Made by a program: the position numbers and the translations under genes. This document shows positions 52,103-60,903 of a stretch of 64,000 bases of DNA, piece after piece (the first letter of the stretch is position 1; every line of letters begins with the position of its first letter). The DNA lies in the NCBI GenBank assembly GCA_046294845.1, contig JBKBNU010000001.1, forward strand, positions 1,488,001-1,552,000. Direction: 5' to 3'. The notes beneath the pieces are model-generated. The model ran no database searches. It was not told the DNA's origin and worked only from the letters and a program-made list of their open reading frames with translations. The DNA comes from Micavibrio_C sp046294845. Lineage in GTDB: Bacteria; Pseudomonadota; Alphaproteobacteria; Micavibrionales; Micavibrionaceae.

Positions 52103-53373
52103 ATCAGATCTCCGTTAGTTTTAATGCCCCTTAGATAAGGTTTTGTGGGGTCTATGGCATCGCATCTTCTCTCAACGCCAGGATTTTGAATGGATGGCGT
52201 TACGCAAGTAATGCTGTTGTTGCCGACAAAGTTTATAACTTGTCCGGCTGTACCGCAGGTATTTCTGCTCGCACCACCGGTAACGGAACTGGTTGTCCCC
52301 AGCCAGTTATATTCAAAACATTTTGTTCCATCGTTAAAACAAAAGCGCGGACTTTTTATCGTTGTGGCCGTTATATCTCCGGCAACATCAAGTTTAACTT
52401 GAGGGGTATCGGTCAAAATCCCTACATAACGCTCATTCAGGGCCATAATATCCGGTGTTGCCTGTTGACCACCGGCTCCGTCGGGTCTGGTCATGACTTG
52501 CCACAAATCACTGGGTTTATACAAATGGGCATAAACAATATCGTCAAAGAAATCGTTTGTATCGGACTTATAATTTGAAAGGGCTGCTGTAAATGTGAAG
52601 TCATTATCACAGTTCTCACCCTCGGTCAGTGTTGTGTCGCAGTTTTCCACAGGAGCGCCCTCTAACGAGAAGGCGCCTCGTCCGCTTGGGCCATGCGAAA
52701 TAATCACAAATTGTCCATCTGGATCTGGGTTGCCATCAGTAGGGATATCGAGATCACTAAAGCCTATCCCTGCTGTAGGTTCATCAAATTCATCGACAAC
52801 TTCAATGACGCCCCAGCGGAAGTCATTTGTATTCTTGGCCTTGCCCAATTGGCAGAGTTTTTCGCTGACAGCATAAGTGTATTTGTTATCCCAGCTGTCG
52901 ATTCCAAGCTGAGAAGAAATTGTTCCCTGCAACTCGTTTTGACCCAAAGCATTTTGCATGCTTGTAATGGGGAAACCGCCAATCAAAATGGGGTCAATCG
53001 TTGCATCGGCATCAATATCAGTATCGCGCGCGCCATTTGCACGACAGAAACCTTGCATAGAGCCATCGCAGTTAGGGATAACGGCACCATATTCCATGAT
53101 GTCGAGACCAAAATTGGCATCGCCAGGGGCGAGGCTTCTATCCGATGGGCAGGGATAGGTACCCACAGCATCTTTCCGAGCGCTCGCCATCGATGCCAGA
53201 TCTGTAATCTTGCTTCTTACGCTCTCGTACTTTCTCTGCTCCAGTTGGTTTTTATACATCTGGGCCAGCGGCAGGACCATGAACCCCATAACGATGATGA
53301 CAAGGCACATCTCTATGATGGTAAAGCCATCGTTCTTTTGTATATTGTAGGGGAGTGTCTTTTTTATTCGCAT
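52090..53373 (-). CDS. large type IV pilin-like protein (second of three)
   Basis: 427 residues. Prepilin leader KNDG|FTIIEMCLVIIVMGFMVLPL: Gly16 precedes cleavage and Glu21 is the conserved mature Glu5. Downstream are TYPCPSDRSLAPGDANFG, DSWDNKYTYAVSE, WGVIEVVDEFDEP, ISHGPSGRGAFSLEG, ENCDNDFTF and FFDDIVYAHL, and it ends GIKTNGDLICTN. These elements recur in its neighbours. A class III-like signal is too short for pilin major subunits, so these are large pseudopilins. The start ATG lies inside the last codons of the previous gene (10-base overlap), and its own end overlaps the next by 13. Confidence 0.78.
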   Translation of the reverse strand: MRIKKTLPYNIQKNDGFTIIEMCLVIIVMGFMVLPLAQMYKNQLEQRKYESVRSKITDLASMASARKDAVGTYPCPSDRSLAPGDANFGLDIMEYGAVIPNCDGSMQGFCRANGARDTDIDADATIDPILIGGFPITSMQNALGQNELQGTISSQLGIDSWDNKYTYAVSEKLCQLGKAKNTNDFRWGVIEVVDEFDEPTAGIGFSDLDIPTDGNPDPDGQFVIISHGPSGRGAFSLEGAPVENCDTTLTEGENCDNDFTFTAALSNYKSDTNDFFDDIVYAHLYKPSDLWQVMTRPDGAGGQQATPDIMALNERYVGILTDTPQVKLDVAGDITATTIKSPRFCFNDGTKCFEYNWLGTTSSVTGGASRNTCGTAGQVINFVGNNSITCVTPSIQNPGVERRCDAIDPTKPYLRGIKTNGDLICTN

Positions 53374-54836
53374 ATCAAGCTCCCATCAGCCCTGATCCCG
53401 ACGGCATATGTACCGGCTACGCAATCACCCAGCGTTGTATTTGTTGTGGCATCAACCCGCACTGTGTCACGGCAGCGTTCGTCAAAATTAACAATAGCAT
53501 ACATACCGCGATCATTCAGGCATCTTATGCCGTGTCCGGTATTGGCTTTATAGGTGTTGTTCCATTCATCGGCAGCTGTTTCTGTTAAAATTGGTGGCGT
53601 TGATCCGATCACGCCTGGGGTAAACCAGCCAGAAGGTATTTCTGTAGCTGTGTAAGGGATGGGTTTCGTATTGCCACAGTCACGACCTATGGCGCTGGAG
53701 CCTGCCAAGGGAGATCCTGTATTACAAATGCGATCTGTTCTAACGACGCCGGCGGCACGGGCATTACCAGCCATAGAACCGTTTTGGGTAAAGGGGGCTA
53801 CATTACCCGGCGCCACACTGCCCGCCGTAACACCTGTAACGTTCACTTTGGCTACAGGAAGACATGATGCTTCGGTACATGTTGCCTGAAGTGCCGAATT
53901 GAGAGGGCCGATCTGAACATTACCATTTTGCGTGCTGGTAATGCTTTGGTCGCTGGGGACGTCACTCCACATACCTGATGTGATTGTGCTTGTCGTGCCG
54001 ACAAAATCGTGAAAATAGTTGGCTCCCGCAGCCAGATTCATCTGGGGAGAGCTGTCTGGTGAAACGCCAGGAGTTGTATCCGGTATGTCTTCATACTGAA
54101 ACTGATTATTTTTAAAAACAGCGTCATTGTCACAGTTTTCGAAATCAAGACCGTTTGCGGCCGTGCCACAAGCCTCGGTTCTGGTTCCCGATTGATTGAA
54201 GGCACCACGGGAATCTTGCCCGTGACTGACGATGGCGTAATGGCCCTTCGGCGTGCCAATAGCAAACGCTGATCCCGTTGCCGGGGCTGTCGTGTTGCGT
54301 TCGTCGTTGAGAACCTCTATAGCACCCCATCCATTATTGAATGTACCACCACGAGCAAGATTAGCGGTAACGGCGTATTTCATCTTATACCCATAACCAT
54401 CCAATATGGCCTGATAAGGTAGCCCCAATGCAGCATACGGGATGTCACCAATAAAGACATCGTCGGCAGCACCAACACCGTCAGCATTAATACTGCCAAT
54501 GTTGGTTACGCAAACATCGGTAACCGTTGCAGTGCAAGCTGTAGCAATCGATGCAAGGGCCACTTCCTGCCCTGAGTCAGCATCACCAATAGCAATACTA
54601 GGGTCGGCAGGTAGGGGGTAAAAGCCGTTTTGTGAGACAAAGCGGGCTAGGGCAGGTTGCACCATACGCTCGATGTTATTGATTGTATCAATCCGGGCGG
54701 CTTTCTTCTGGTTGATATTATAAAGTTGCAGGGCAGGGACCAGCAGAATACCGAGGATAAGCATGCCGATAGATATTTCAATCAGCGTAAAACCATCCTG
54801 ACGGTTGTTGGTTTTCAATTTATCTAGCGCAGTCAA
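53364..54836 (-). CDS. large type IV pilin-like protein (first of three)
   Basis: 490 residues from a TTG at 54836, with AAGGGG nine bases before it; no ATG precedes the signal. Leader RQDG|FTLIEISIGMLILGILLVPALQLY: Gly15 precedes cleavage and Glu20 is mature Glu5. Then FYPLPADPSIAIGDADSG, DGYGYKMKYAVTANLARGGTFN, GAIEVLNDERN, IVSHGQDSRGAFNQSG, DFENCDND and a C-terminal GIRADGSLICE. It is a paralogue of the two following genes, which overlap it end to start. A palindromic CtrA-type site lies about 145 nt upstream. It is probably exported and processed by a prepilin peptidase encoded elsewhere. Confidence 0.78.
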   Translation of the reverse strand: MTALDKLKTNNRQDGFTLIEISIGMLILGILLVPALQLYNINQKKAARIDTINNIERMVQPALARFVSQNGFYPLPADPSIAIGDADSGQEVALASIATACTATVTDVCVTNIGSINADGVGAADDVFIGDIPYAALGLPYQAILDGYGYKMKYAVTANLARGGTFNNGWGAIEVLNDERNTTAPATGSAFAIGTPKGHYAIVSHGQDSRGAFNQSGTRTEACGTAANGLDFENCDNDAVFKNNQFQYEDIPDTTPGVSPDSSPQMNLAAGANYFHDFVGTTSTITSGMWSDVPSDQSITSTQNGNVQIGPLNSALQATCTEASCLPVAKVNVTGVTAGSVAPGNVAPFTQNGSMAGNARAAGVVRTDRICNTGSPLAGSSAIGRDCGNTKPIPYTATEIPSGWFTPGVIGSTPPILTETAADEWNNTYKANTGHGIRCLNDRGMYAIVNFDERCRDTVRVDATTNTTLGDCVAGTYAVGIRADGSLICE

Positions 54837-54979
54837 AATTCGTAACCCCTTAATTAGAATCCTGTAGCGAACCCGAATATATCAAATTTTATTAAAAAGA
54901 ATCTAAAAAGCCATCTTTGCGTTCTATCGTTTTTATAGCCTTTAGATACCCCATATATTCAAGAATAACGCTGCTGGGG

Positions 54980-54994
54980 TTAATCAGTGATTAA
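54980..54994. promoter_or_regulatory. palindromic CtrA-type site upstream of the pilin-like operon
   Basis: TTAATCAGTGATTAA is TTAA-N7-TTAA and also a perfect 7-bp inverted repeat around one base. It is about 145 nt before the start of the first pilin-like gene, in the gap after trmB. Confidence 0.45.
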
Positions 54995-55011
54995 TACGCA
55001 GTAGAAAGTGG

Positions 55012-55752
55012 TTAATTTCTATTAAGGATTAGATAGGTTTGTTGGCGGCCTTTGGTCTTGCCCTTATTCTCATAGCGTGTGGCAATCCAGTCAACCGGCA
55101 TTATGCGCCAGTCATCAGCTTTTTCTGCTGTCCATGTGAAGTCGGGATGAAGGCTTGCCTGTGTAATCATCCAGCCCGCCAGATCATTCACATCAGTAGC
55201 CATAATCAATTGCCCATTTGGCTTCAAAATACGGGCAAAGACATCAAGATTGTCCTGATTGATGACGCGGCGTTTATGGTGCCGCTTTTTGGGCCAGGGG
55301 TCGGGGTTGAGTACATAAAGACGTTCTATCGATGCTGTAGGCAGGCGTCTTGCCAGCAGCATGGCATCATCCATCCAAACGCGGATGTGACTTTCTGGCA
55401 ATTTCTGTTCTGCCAAATGCTGAAAGAAATTAGCCATACCGTTGATAAAGGGCTCAGCGCCGATCATGAAAACAGACGGATTTTGTTTCATGAGCCCGGC
55501 AACGTGCTCGCCGCTGCCGAAGCCTATCTCCATCCATACAGGGGCCTTGTTATCATATTCGTTGCCGAAAATATCATGCAAAGGAACCTGATTGCGACTT
55601 TTGATCAGGGCAGGATCGGGCTGTAATCGACCAAGAACGAGGTCAAACGTTTTTTGTTTGACCTCGCTCAGTGATCTTGTCTGCTTGCGACCATAAAGGC
55701 GGCTGCGTTCTGTATCAGAAGTGTTGTTAGCCAAGGATCTTACGGAGTTCAT
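55012..55752 (-). CDS. trmB: tRNA (guanine-N7-)-methyltransferase TrmB
   Basis: 246 residues. WMEIGFGSGEHVAGLMKQNP (SAM-binding motif), PFINGMANFFQHL, RVWMDDAMLLARRLP, YVLNPDPWPKKRHHKRRVINQDNL (the TrmB signature DPWPK-x-RHxKRR) and ATDVNDLAGWM. It methylates G46 in the tRNA variable loop. The ATG overlaps the end of metK by 26 bases; a TTG six codons later is an alternative start. SAM-producing metK directly upstream is a sensible pairing. Confidence 0.95.
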   Translation of the reverse strand: MNSVRSLANNTSDTERSRLYGRKQTRSLSEVKQKTFDLVLGRLQPDPALIKSRNQVPLHDIFGNEYDNKAPVWMEIGFGSGEHVAGLMKQNPSVFMIGAEPFINGMANFFQHLAEQKLPESHIRVWMDDAMLLARRLPTASIERLYVLNPDPWPKKRHHKRRVINQDNLDVFARILKPNGQLIMATDVNDLAGWMITQASLHPDFTWTAEKADDWRIMPVDWIATRYENKGKTKGRQQTYLILNRN

Positions 55753-56947
55753 CTACCAGATCGAGTTTTTCCCATGAGAAACCGCCATCGGCATCGGGCG
55801 CACGGCCAAAATGTCCATAGGCTGCCGTACGGGCATAGATCGGACGATTTAGTTTGAGGTGTTCACGAATACCACGCGGGCTTAAATCTATCGTCTTGCC
55901 GATAGCTTTAATCAGGGCTTCTTCCGGTACTGATCCTGTTTCGTGCAGGTTAACGTAGACTGATAGAGGTTTGCTGACGCCGATAGCGTAGGAAAGCTGC
56001 ACTGTGCAGCGATCGGCATAACCAGCGGCCACAATATTTTTGGCTACATAGCGTGCGGCATAGGCGGCAGAGCGGTCAACTTTTGTAGGGTCTTTACCGG
56101 AGAAAGCGCCGCCACCATGAGGGCAGGAGCCGCCATAGGTATCAACAATAATTTTGCGGCCTGTCAGACCGGCATCGCCAACCGGACCGCCAATAACAAA
56201 TCGTCCTGTCGGATTGACATAGAATTCGCTTTCATCACACATCCATCCTTCCGGCAGAACAGCCATGACGTGAGGACGAACCATCTCGCGGACATCGGCT
56301 TGTGAAACTTTTTCGTTATGTTGTGTGGAAACAACAATTGATGTCGCACGCACAGGTTTGCCATCACGATATTCGAGAGTGACTTGCGATTTGGCGTCCG
56401 GCTCAAGATAGGGAAGGGCACCGGAATGGCGGGCCTCAGCCAAGGAGCGCAGGATATTGTGCGAGAAATGAATGGGGGCAGGCATCAATTCCTCTGTTTC
56501 ACGGCAGGCATAGCCAAACATAATGCCTTGATCGCCGGCACCTTCATCTTTGTTGGAAGCAGAGTCCACGCCCATGGCAATATCGGCGGATTGGTTATGT
56601 ACACGCACATCGATATTGACGTTCTGCCAGTGGAAGTCTTGCTGCGCATAACCGATTTCGCGAATTTTATGACGGGCGATTTCTGTGATGTCTTCTTTTG
56701 TGACAGGGGCACCCTGAACACGCGTTTCACCAAGAATGCCAACATAATTTGTTGTTGCAACGGTCTCGCACGCCACACGGGCATGGGGATCTTGCGTCAG
56801 ATAATGATCAAGGACGGCGTCAGAAATCTGGTCACAGATTTTGTCAGGGTGACCTTCGCTGACTGACTCACTTGTAAAAAGAAAGTTTTTGAGGGCTGTC
56901 TGGGCAGCTGGTTGATTGGCAATTTTCATAGCTTTGTTTCCGAACAT
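55727..56947 (-). CDS. metK: S-adenosylmethionine synthetase
   Basis: 406 residues (MFGNKAMKIAN start, with GAAGG upstream; the second Met at residue 7 is an alternative). FTSESVSEGHPDKICDQISDAVLDHYL, GAGDQGIMFGYACRETEELMPAPI, GGPVGDAGLTGRKIIVDTYGG and GGGAFSGKDPTKVDRSAAYAARY are all diagnostic. It makes SAM from ATP and methionine. I looked for SAM riboswitch motifs in the 125 nt upstream and saw none. Confidence 0.98.
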   Translation of the reverse strand: MFGNKAMKIANQPAAQTALKNFLFTSESVSEGHPDKICDQISDAVLDHYLTQDPHARVACETVATTNYVGILGETRVQGAPVTKEDITEIARHKIREIGYAQQDFHWQNVNIDVRVHNQSADIAMGVDSASNKDEGAGDQGIMFGYACRETEELMPAPIHFSHNILRSLAEARHSGALPYLEPDAKSQVTLEYRDGKPVRATSIVVSTQHNEKVSQADVREMVRPHVMAVLPEGWMCDESEFYVNPTGRFVIGGPVGDAGLTGRKIIVDTYGGSCPHGGGAFSGKDPTKVDRSAAYAARYVAKNIVAAGYADRCTVQLSYAIGVSKPLSVYVNLHETGSVPEEALIKAIGKTIDLSPRGIREHLKLNRPIYARTAAYGHFGRAPDADGGFSWEKLDLVDELRKILG

Positions 56948-57026
56948 GGTGCTGGGCCTTCTAGGAACAGGAATAAAGAAATTCGTAAAAATACGATTCT
57001 ATGACGTTATCATAAGGTTCAAAGCA

Positions 57027-57052
57027 ATCAAGGGAGCTTGCGCTCCCTTGAT
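57027..57052 (-). terminator. hairpin after the XRE gene
   Basis: ATCAAGGGAGC (57027-57037) and GCTCCCTTGAT (57042-57052) form a perfect 11-bp stem, 22 nt after the XRE stop. The T tract is poor, so metK may be partly expressed by read-through. Confidence 0.55.
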
Positions 57053-57073
57053 GATACTAAAAATTATGGAATT

Positions 57074-57619
57074 CTAATCATCTGCGTTCTTACGTGATTT
57101 TTTGGCAGGCTTCACTGTTTGCATTTCAGCCATATTCTGGATCACTTTAATCAAATTACGACGCAACTTTTGATCTTGAATTGAATAGTATACACGGATG
57201 AGTTCAAGTGTTTCCTTATCGTACCATTTGCCGGTATCAAGGAACTGGTCTTGCTCACCTTCGGCAAAGCCGTATTTGAAATTCTCGGGTTTTTGTTTTT
57301 CGTTATATTGTTCGAAAAAATATGAAACCGGTACATCAAGAACACGGCTGAAGTCATACAGACGGCTGGCACTAATACGGTTGGCGCCACGTTCATATTT
57401 CTGAACTTGCTGGAATGTGAGACCCACGCTATCGGCCAGTTTTTCCTGGCTCCATCCCAGAATTGAACGGCGCATACGCAGGCGATTGCCTACATGAATG
57501 TCCATAGCTTTAGGGCCACCTTTGGGACGCCCAACGCGTCTTGTTGTGGTAGCCTTTTTGGCCGCAGCTGATTTTGTTGATGTTGTACGATTGTCACTTT
57601 TGCTGGCTGTTCGGGGCAT
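57074..57619 (-). CDS. XRE-family regulator with AT-hook-like N-terminus
   Basis: 181 residues. The first 40 are basic and Ala/Lys/Thr-rich and contain RRVGRPKGGPK, an AT-hook-like GRPKGG. A helix-turn-helix of the XRE type lies at about 41-100 (NRLRMRRSILGWSQEKLADSVGLTFQQVQKYERGANRIS, abridged here to its pattern: WSQEKLAD then QQVQKYERG). The C-terminal half is helical and ends in a basic tail. This gene is conserved between lnt and metK in alphaproteobacteria; its targets are not known to me. A palindrome sits 33 nt upstream of its start. Confidence 0.85.
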   Translation of the reverse strand: MPRTASKSDNRTTSTKSAAAKKATTTRRVGRPKGGPKAMDIHVGNRLRMRRSILGWSQEKLADSVGLTFQQVQKYERGANRISASRLYDFSRVLDVPVSYFFEQYNEKQKPENFKYGFAEGEQDQFLDTGKWYDKETLELIRVYYSIQDQKLRRNLIKVIQNMAEMQTVKPAKKSRKNADD

Positions 57620-57651
57620 GTCTTTTAAATATCCGACTATAAATTGTTAGG

Positions 57652-57669
57652 TGGGTACTCAAATACCCA
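57652..57669 (-). promoter_or_regulatory. palindrome before the XRE gene, possible autoregulatory operator
   Basis: TGGGTA-N6-TACCCA at 57652-57669. A perfect TATAAT on the minus strand lies just upstream at 57687-57692, so the palindrome covers the region from about +10 downstream. Confidence 0.4.
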
Positions 57670-57763
57670 TACTCAGGGATTTAACGATTATACACATAAC
57701 AATGACTTCCGTTGTATGCAAGTTATTCATTAAGAATCCGCCAGTCTAATTCTTTAGTATATA

Positions 57764-59353
57764 TCAGGCTTTTGCATCCCGAAAATTGCGTAAGGAAAGA
57801 GCCAGCGCGGGTAAAAATAAAACTATGACAAATAGAAAGAAGATCAAGTCACCTGCACGATAATAGAGTGTAGGCGCCGCTTTTTCCGGAAGAGGGTGAT
57901 CGATTACACCTTCTTGGTTGAGCGGCAGTGACTTCAATTCACGGCCATAGGGATCGTAAAGCCCTGATATACCAGTATTTGCAGCACGGGCAGCGGGCAG
58001 CCCCTCTTCGATAGCCCTGAACCTTGTCATGGCCAAATGCTGGCGGGGGCCGCTACTGTCACCATACCAGGAGTCATTGGTCGCATTCATAAGAATGTCC
58101 GCACGTTCGGCTGGTTTTTCGGAAACTTTTCCCGGAAAGATTATTTCATAGCAGACGAGCGGGCTTATCTTAAGTATGTGATCTATATCCTGCGTGCGGG
58201 GGCCTGATCCCTTTTCGAATCCTTCAAATCTGACAAAAGGGGCAATCGGAATGATGTTATTGAAGGGGATGTATTCACCAAACGGCACCAGATGGGATTT
58301 GTCGTACTGGGATGCTATGCGCAAATCCGAGTCATAGGTGATCAGGCTGTTAAAATATTTAATCTCGCGATCACTGACTTTCTCGCTCCTCAAGATTCCT
58401 GTTGAAAGGTAGGCCGGACGCGGAAAGCTGTTTAATACGGCCTGTAAGGCTGATGCCGAGGAGGGCAGTGATAAAAAGCGCTCGGTAACAGCTGTTTCAG
58501 GCCATAGAATAAACAGTCGACCTGTAGACTCTTCAATATCAGAAGCGCTTAAGGAAAGAAGCTGCGTATAGTTTGAGACAGTTTTAGAGGGATCCCATTT
58601 ATCCTCTTGCGAGATATTGGGTTGGACAATCCGCAGCATCACGTCGCTCTTGAGATTTATTGGCTGGCTCAATCTTTGCAAACCAAACAGGAACGATGAG
58701 GCCACCAACAGCAGGGCCGTTATCGTTATAATGCGTCTTGTTTTTAAAGAGCCTATATTCTGCCACCATAGAGCAGGAATGGCGGCCCAGAAGATTGTTA
58801 GAAGTGTCAGGCCATAAACGCCAAAAAGCGAAGCACTCTGCGCAATGGTCAGTGTATTATTCCATGTGTAGCCAAGAAGGTTCCACGGGAAACCTGTAAA
58901 CATATGGCCGCGCAGCCATTCAGTAAAGGCAAGCGTGGCTATGAACGAAATCCACCCTGTAAGGGATGCCCGTTCTTTTAGTATTGATCTGAGCAGTCCC
59001 AGTGTTGTGGCGTAAAAGAGCGCCAGCAAAGCGGGTAGTCCTGCAATCGCAAGCGGCCATACCCAAGAGAAGGGATTTCCTTCGACCAACAGGGCATTAC
59101 CGATCCACATCAAGCCAAAAAGAAAATAGCCGAAAGCAAAAAACAAGCTTTCAAAAAAGGTGCGGCGAAGGGATGTTGCCGAGCAAAAAAGAAGATAGAG
59201 AAAAGAAAAGCCCGGCAATAAGACTGGCCAGAGACAATAAGGCGGCATGGCCAGTACACAGAGGGCACCCACAATGAACGCCGACAGGAGGCGTTTCTTT
59301 AACGACCATGAGGCGAGCGTATCGGGAAAAGTCTTAAGCCATGAGAATGTCAT
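57764..59353 (-). CDS. lnt: apolipoprotein N-acyltransferase
   Basis: 529 residues, eight-helix membrane domain in two parts around a nitrilase-fold periplasmic domain. The catalytic triad is visible: Glu286 (WPETAVTERF), Lys352 (YDKSHLVPFGEYIP) and Cys401 (PLVCYEIIFPG). It adds the third acyl chain to the N-terminal Cys of lipoproteins in the inner membrane. NDSWYGDSSGPRQHLAMTRFRAIE is typical of the family. It starts 15 nt after corC. Confidence 0.96.
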   Translation of the reverse strand: MTFSWLKTFPDTLASWSLKKRLLSAFIVGALCVLAMPPYCLWPVLLPGFSFLYLLFCSATSLRRTFFESLFFAFGYFLFGLMWIGNALLVEGNPFSWVWPLAIAGLPALLALFYATTLGLLRSILKERASLTGWISFIATLAFTEWLRGHMFTGFPWNLLGYTWNNTLTIAQSASLFGVYGLTLLTIFWAAIPALWWQNIGSLKTRRIITITALLLVASSFLFGLQRLSQPINLKSDVMLRIVQPNISQEDKWDPSKTVSNYTQLLSLSASDIEESTGRLFILWPETAVTERFLSLPSSASALQAVLNSFPRPAYLSTGILRSEKVSDREIKYFNSLITYDSDLRIASQYDKSHLVPFGEYIPFNNIIPIAPFVRFEGFEKGSGPRTQDIDHILKISPLVCYEIIFPGKVSEKPAERADILMNATNDSWYGDSSGPRQHLAMTRFRAIEEGLPAARAANTGISGLYDPYGRELKSLPLNQEGVIDHPLPEKAAPTLYYRAGDLIFFLFVIVLFLPALALSLRNFRDAKA

Positions 59354-59368
59354 GGCTTAGGTTTTCGA

Positions 59369-60337
59369 CTAATTTTGGGTCTTCTGCAAGGGGATATTGC
59401 GGATCAGAAGCCTGTTAACCCGACGGGGGTCGGCATCAAGAACTTCAAAGGAGGCGCCTGATTCATGGGTGATGATTTCACCACGGGCCGGAATACGTCC
59501 GGTCATCGCGAAAATCATGCCGCCCAGAGTGTCCACATCTTCGGAGTCTTCTTCGCTTAGGAATGTGCCAAATTTTTCCTGAAACTCATCAACGTCGTAG
59601 CGGCCATCGGCTATGATGCTGCCATCTTTGTTGACCAACAATTCCGGTTCGACGTCTTGATCGTATTCATCCTCGATATCGCCAACAATCGCTTCGATGA
59701 CGTCACCGATCGTGGCAAGGCCGTCAATGCCGCCATATTCGTCGACTACCAACACCAGATGTTTGCGGCGGTTACGCATCAGCAGGATCAGGTCCAGTAC
59801 GTGCATGGCGGGTGATACAATCGGCATATCACGCACAAGCGATGCGATATCTATGCGTTGTCCTGTAGCGAGGACGGCCAGAATATCCTTGATGTGGATC
59901 GTACCCAGAACATCATCCAGTGTCTCGCGATAGACAGGCAGGCGGCTAAACTGTTTTTGGGATAGCAAAGAGAGCAAGTCTTCCTGCGAGGTATTGACAT
60001 CAATTGCCACAATGTCAGCGCGCGGGATCATGACATCAACGACAGTCATATTGCGCAACTTCAGAACATTCGAAATCAGGGCGCGTTCATGATTGGTGAC
60101 TGATGTACGGGTTTCGGGGCTTTGTTCAGCCTCTTCGATAAAGTCTTCGAAAACTTCGCGCAGCGCGCTCAGGTCGTTGGCTTTCTCTTTGTTCATGGCG
60201 CCTTTAAGCCATCCGAGAAAGCCGTTATCGCCAGCACTATTGGCGGCGGCAGACGGGCTACTACTACTTTGCGGGGGCTCGGAATCTGTCATCGATCCCG
60301 AGCTGTCATCCTTGGTCATGATTGCGTCTTTGTACAT
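59369..60337 (-). CDS. corC: CorC/TlyC-type CBS-domain protein
   Basis: 322 residues. N-terminal Ser-rich stretch, then MTVVDVMIPRADIVAID (start of first CBS domain), FSRLPVYRETLDDVLGTIHIKDIL, HVLDLILLMRNRRKHLVLVVDEYGG (second CBS domain) and a C-terminal transporter-associated domain (SIIADGRYDVDEFQEKFGTFL, TLGGMIFAMTGRIPARGE). There is no DUF21 membrane domain, so it is the short soluble CorC form. It lies between ybeY and lnt, as in most proteobacteria. Its role in Mg/Co transport is known for the family but not tested here. Confidence 0.93.
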   Translation of the reverse strand: MYKDAIMTKDDSSGSMTDSEPPQSSSSPSAAANSAGDNGFLGWLKGAMNKEKANDLSALREVFEDFIEEAEQSPETRTSVTNHERALISNVLKLRNMTVVDVMIPRADIVAIDVNTSQEDLLSLLSQKQFSRLPVYRETLDDVLGTIHIKDILAVLATGQRIDIASLVRDMPIVSPAMHVLDLILLMRNRRKHLVLVVDEYGGIDGLATIGDVIEAIVGDIEDEYDQDVEPELLVNKDGSIIADGRYDVDEFQEKFGTFLSEEDSEDVDTLGGMIFAMTGRIPARGEIITHESGASFEVLDADPRRVNRLLIRNIPLQKTQN

Positions 60338-60348
60338 CGTAGGGTTTA

Positions 60349-60903
60349 TTATGCCACAAATTCTTCTTCCGTGTAGGGGTTTTTGACACCCATTTTTTCC
60401 AGAATCTTAATTTCCAGCCCTTCCATCTCCTGAGCTTCTGCTTCTTCCATATGGTCGTATCCGAGCAAATGAAGTGTGCCATGTACCATCATATGGCGCA
60501 AATGATCAAGAAATTCCTTTTTCTGCTCAAGGGCTTCGCGTTCCATGGTATCCCACGCGATAATAATATCGCCAAGGCTGAAGGGGACGTCTTCCTGTGC
60601 CAGTTCTTCATCGGCTGTCTCGGAGTCCAAATTGGCAAAAGACAGGACGTTTGTGGGCTTATCCATGCCCCTGTAATCGCGGTTAAGGGTATGAATTTCC
60701 TTATCATCGGTCAAAACCAGACAAATCTCTGTTTCCCGGCCAGAGAGCTCGGCAGGCAGGTCGGCCATGCTCAGGGTCAGGTTGATAACCTCGCGGGAGA
60801 AGGCCTCAATCGGGATGGGGAGATGTTCCCATCCTCCCTGATTGATCACGATATCAAGGTCGAGTAAGGGGGCGGACATTGATTTGATGAGGGCTTCAGT
60901 CAT
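60349..60903 (-). CDS. ybeY: endoribonuclease YbeY
   Basis: 184 residues from the ATG at 60903, which overlaps the phoH stop by eight bases; the frame is open for a further 29 codons within phoH. The zinc triad H-x3-H-x5-H is seen as HGTLHLLGYDH in HMMVHGTLHLLGYDHMEEAE, with NRDYRGMDKPTNVLSF before it. It is needed for 16S rRNA 3'-end maturation and ribosome quality control. corC follows 11 nt later. Confidence 0.95.
   Translation of the reverse strand: MTEALIKSMSAPLLDLDIVINQGGWEHLPIPIEAFSREVINLTLSMADLPAELSGRETEICLVLTDDKEIHTLNRDYRGMDKPTNVLSFANLDSETADEELAQEDVPFSLGDIIIAWDTMEREALEQKKEFLDHLRHMMVHGTLHLLGYDHMEEAEAQEMEGLEIKILEKMGVKNPYTEEEFVA

Noticed and set aside
56948..57073. SAM riboswitch upstream of metK
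   Set aside because: No conserved SAM-II, SAM-V or SAM/SAH motif was recognisable; only the XRE-gene hairpin is present.
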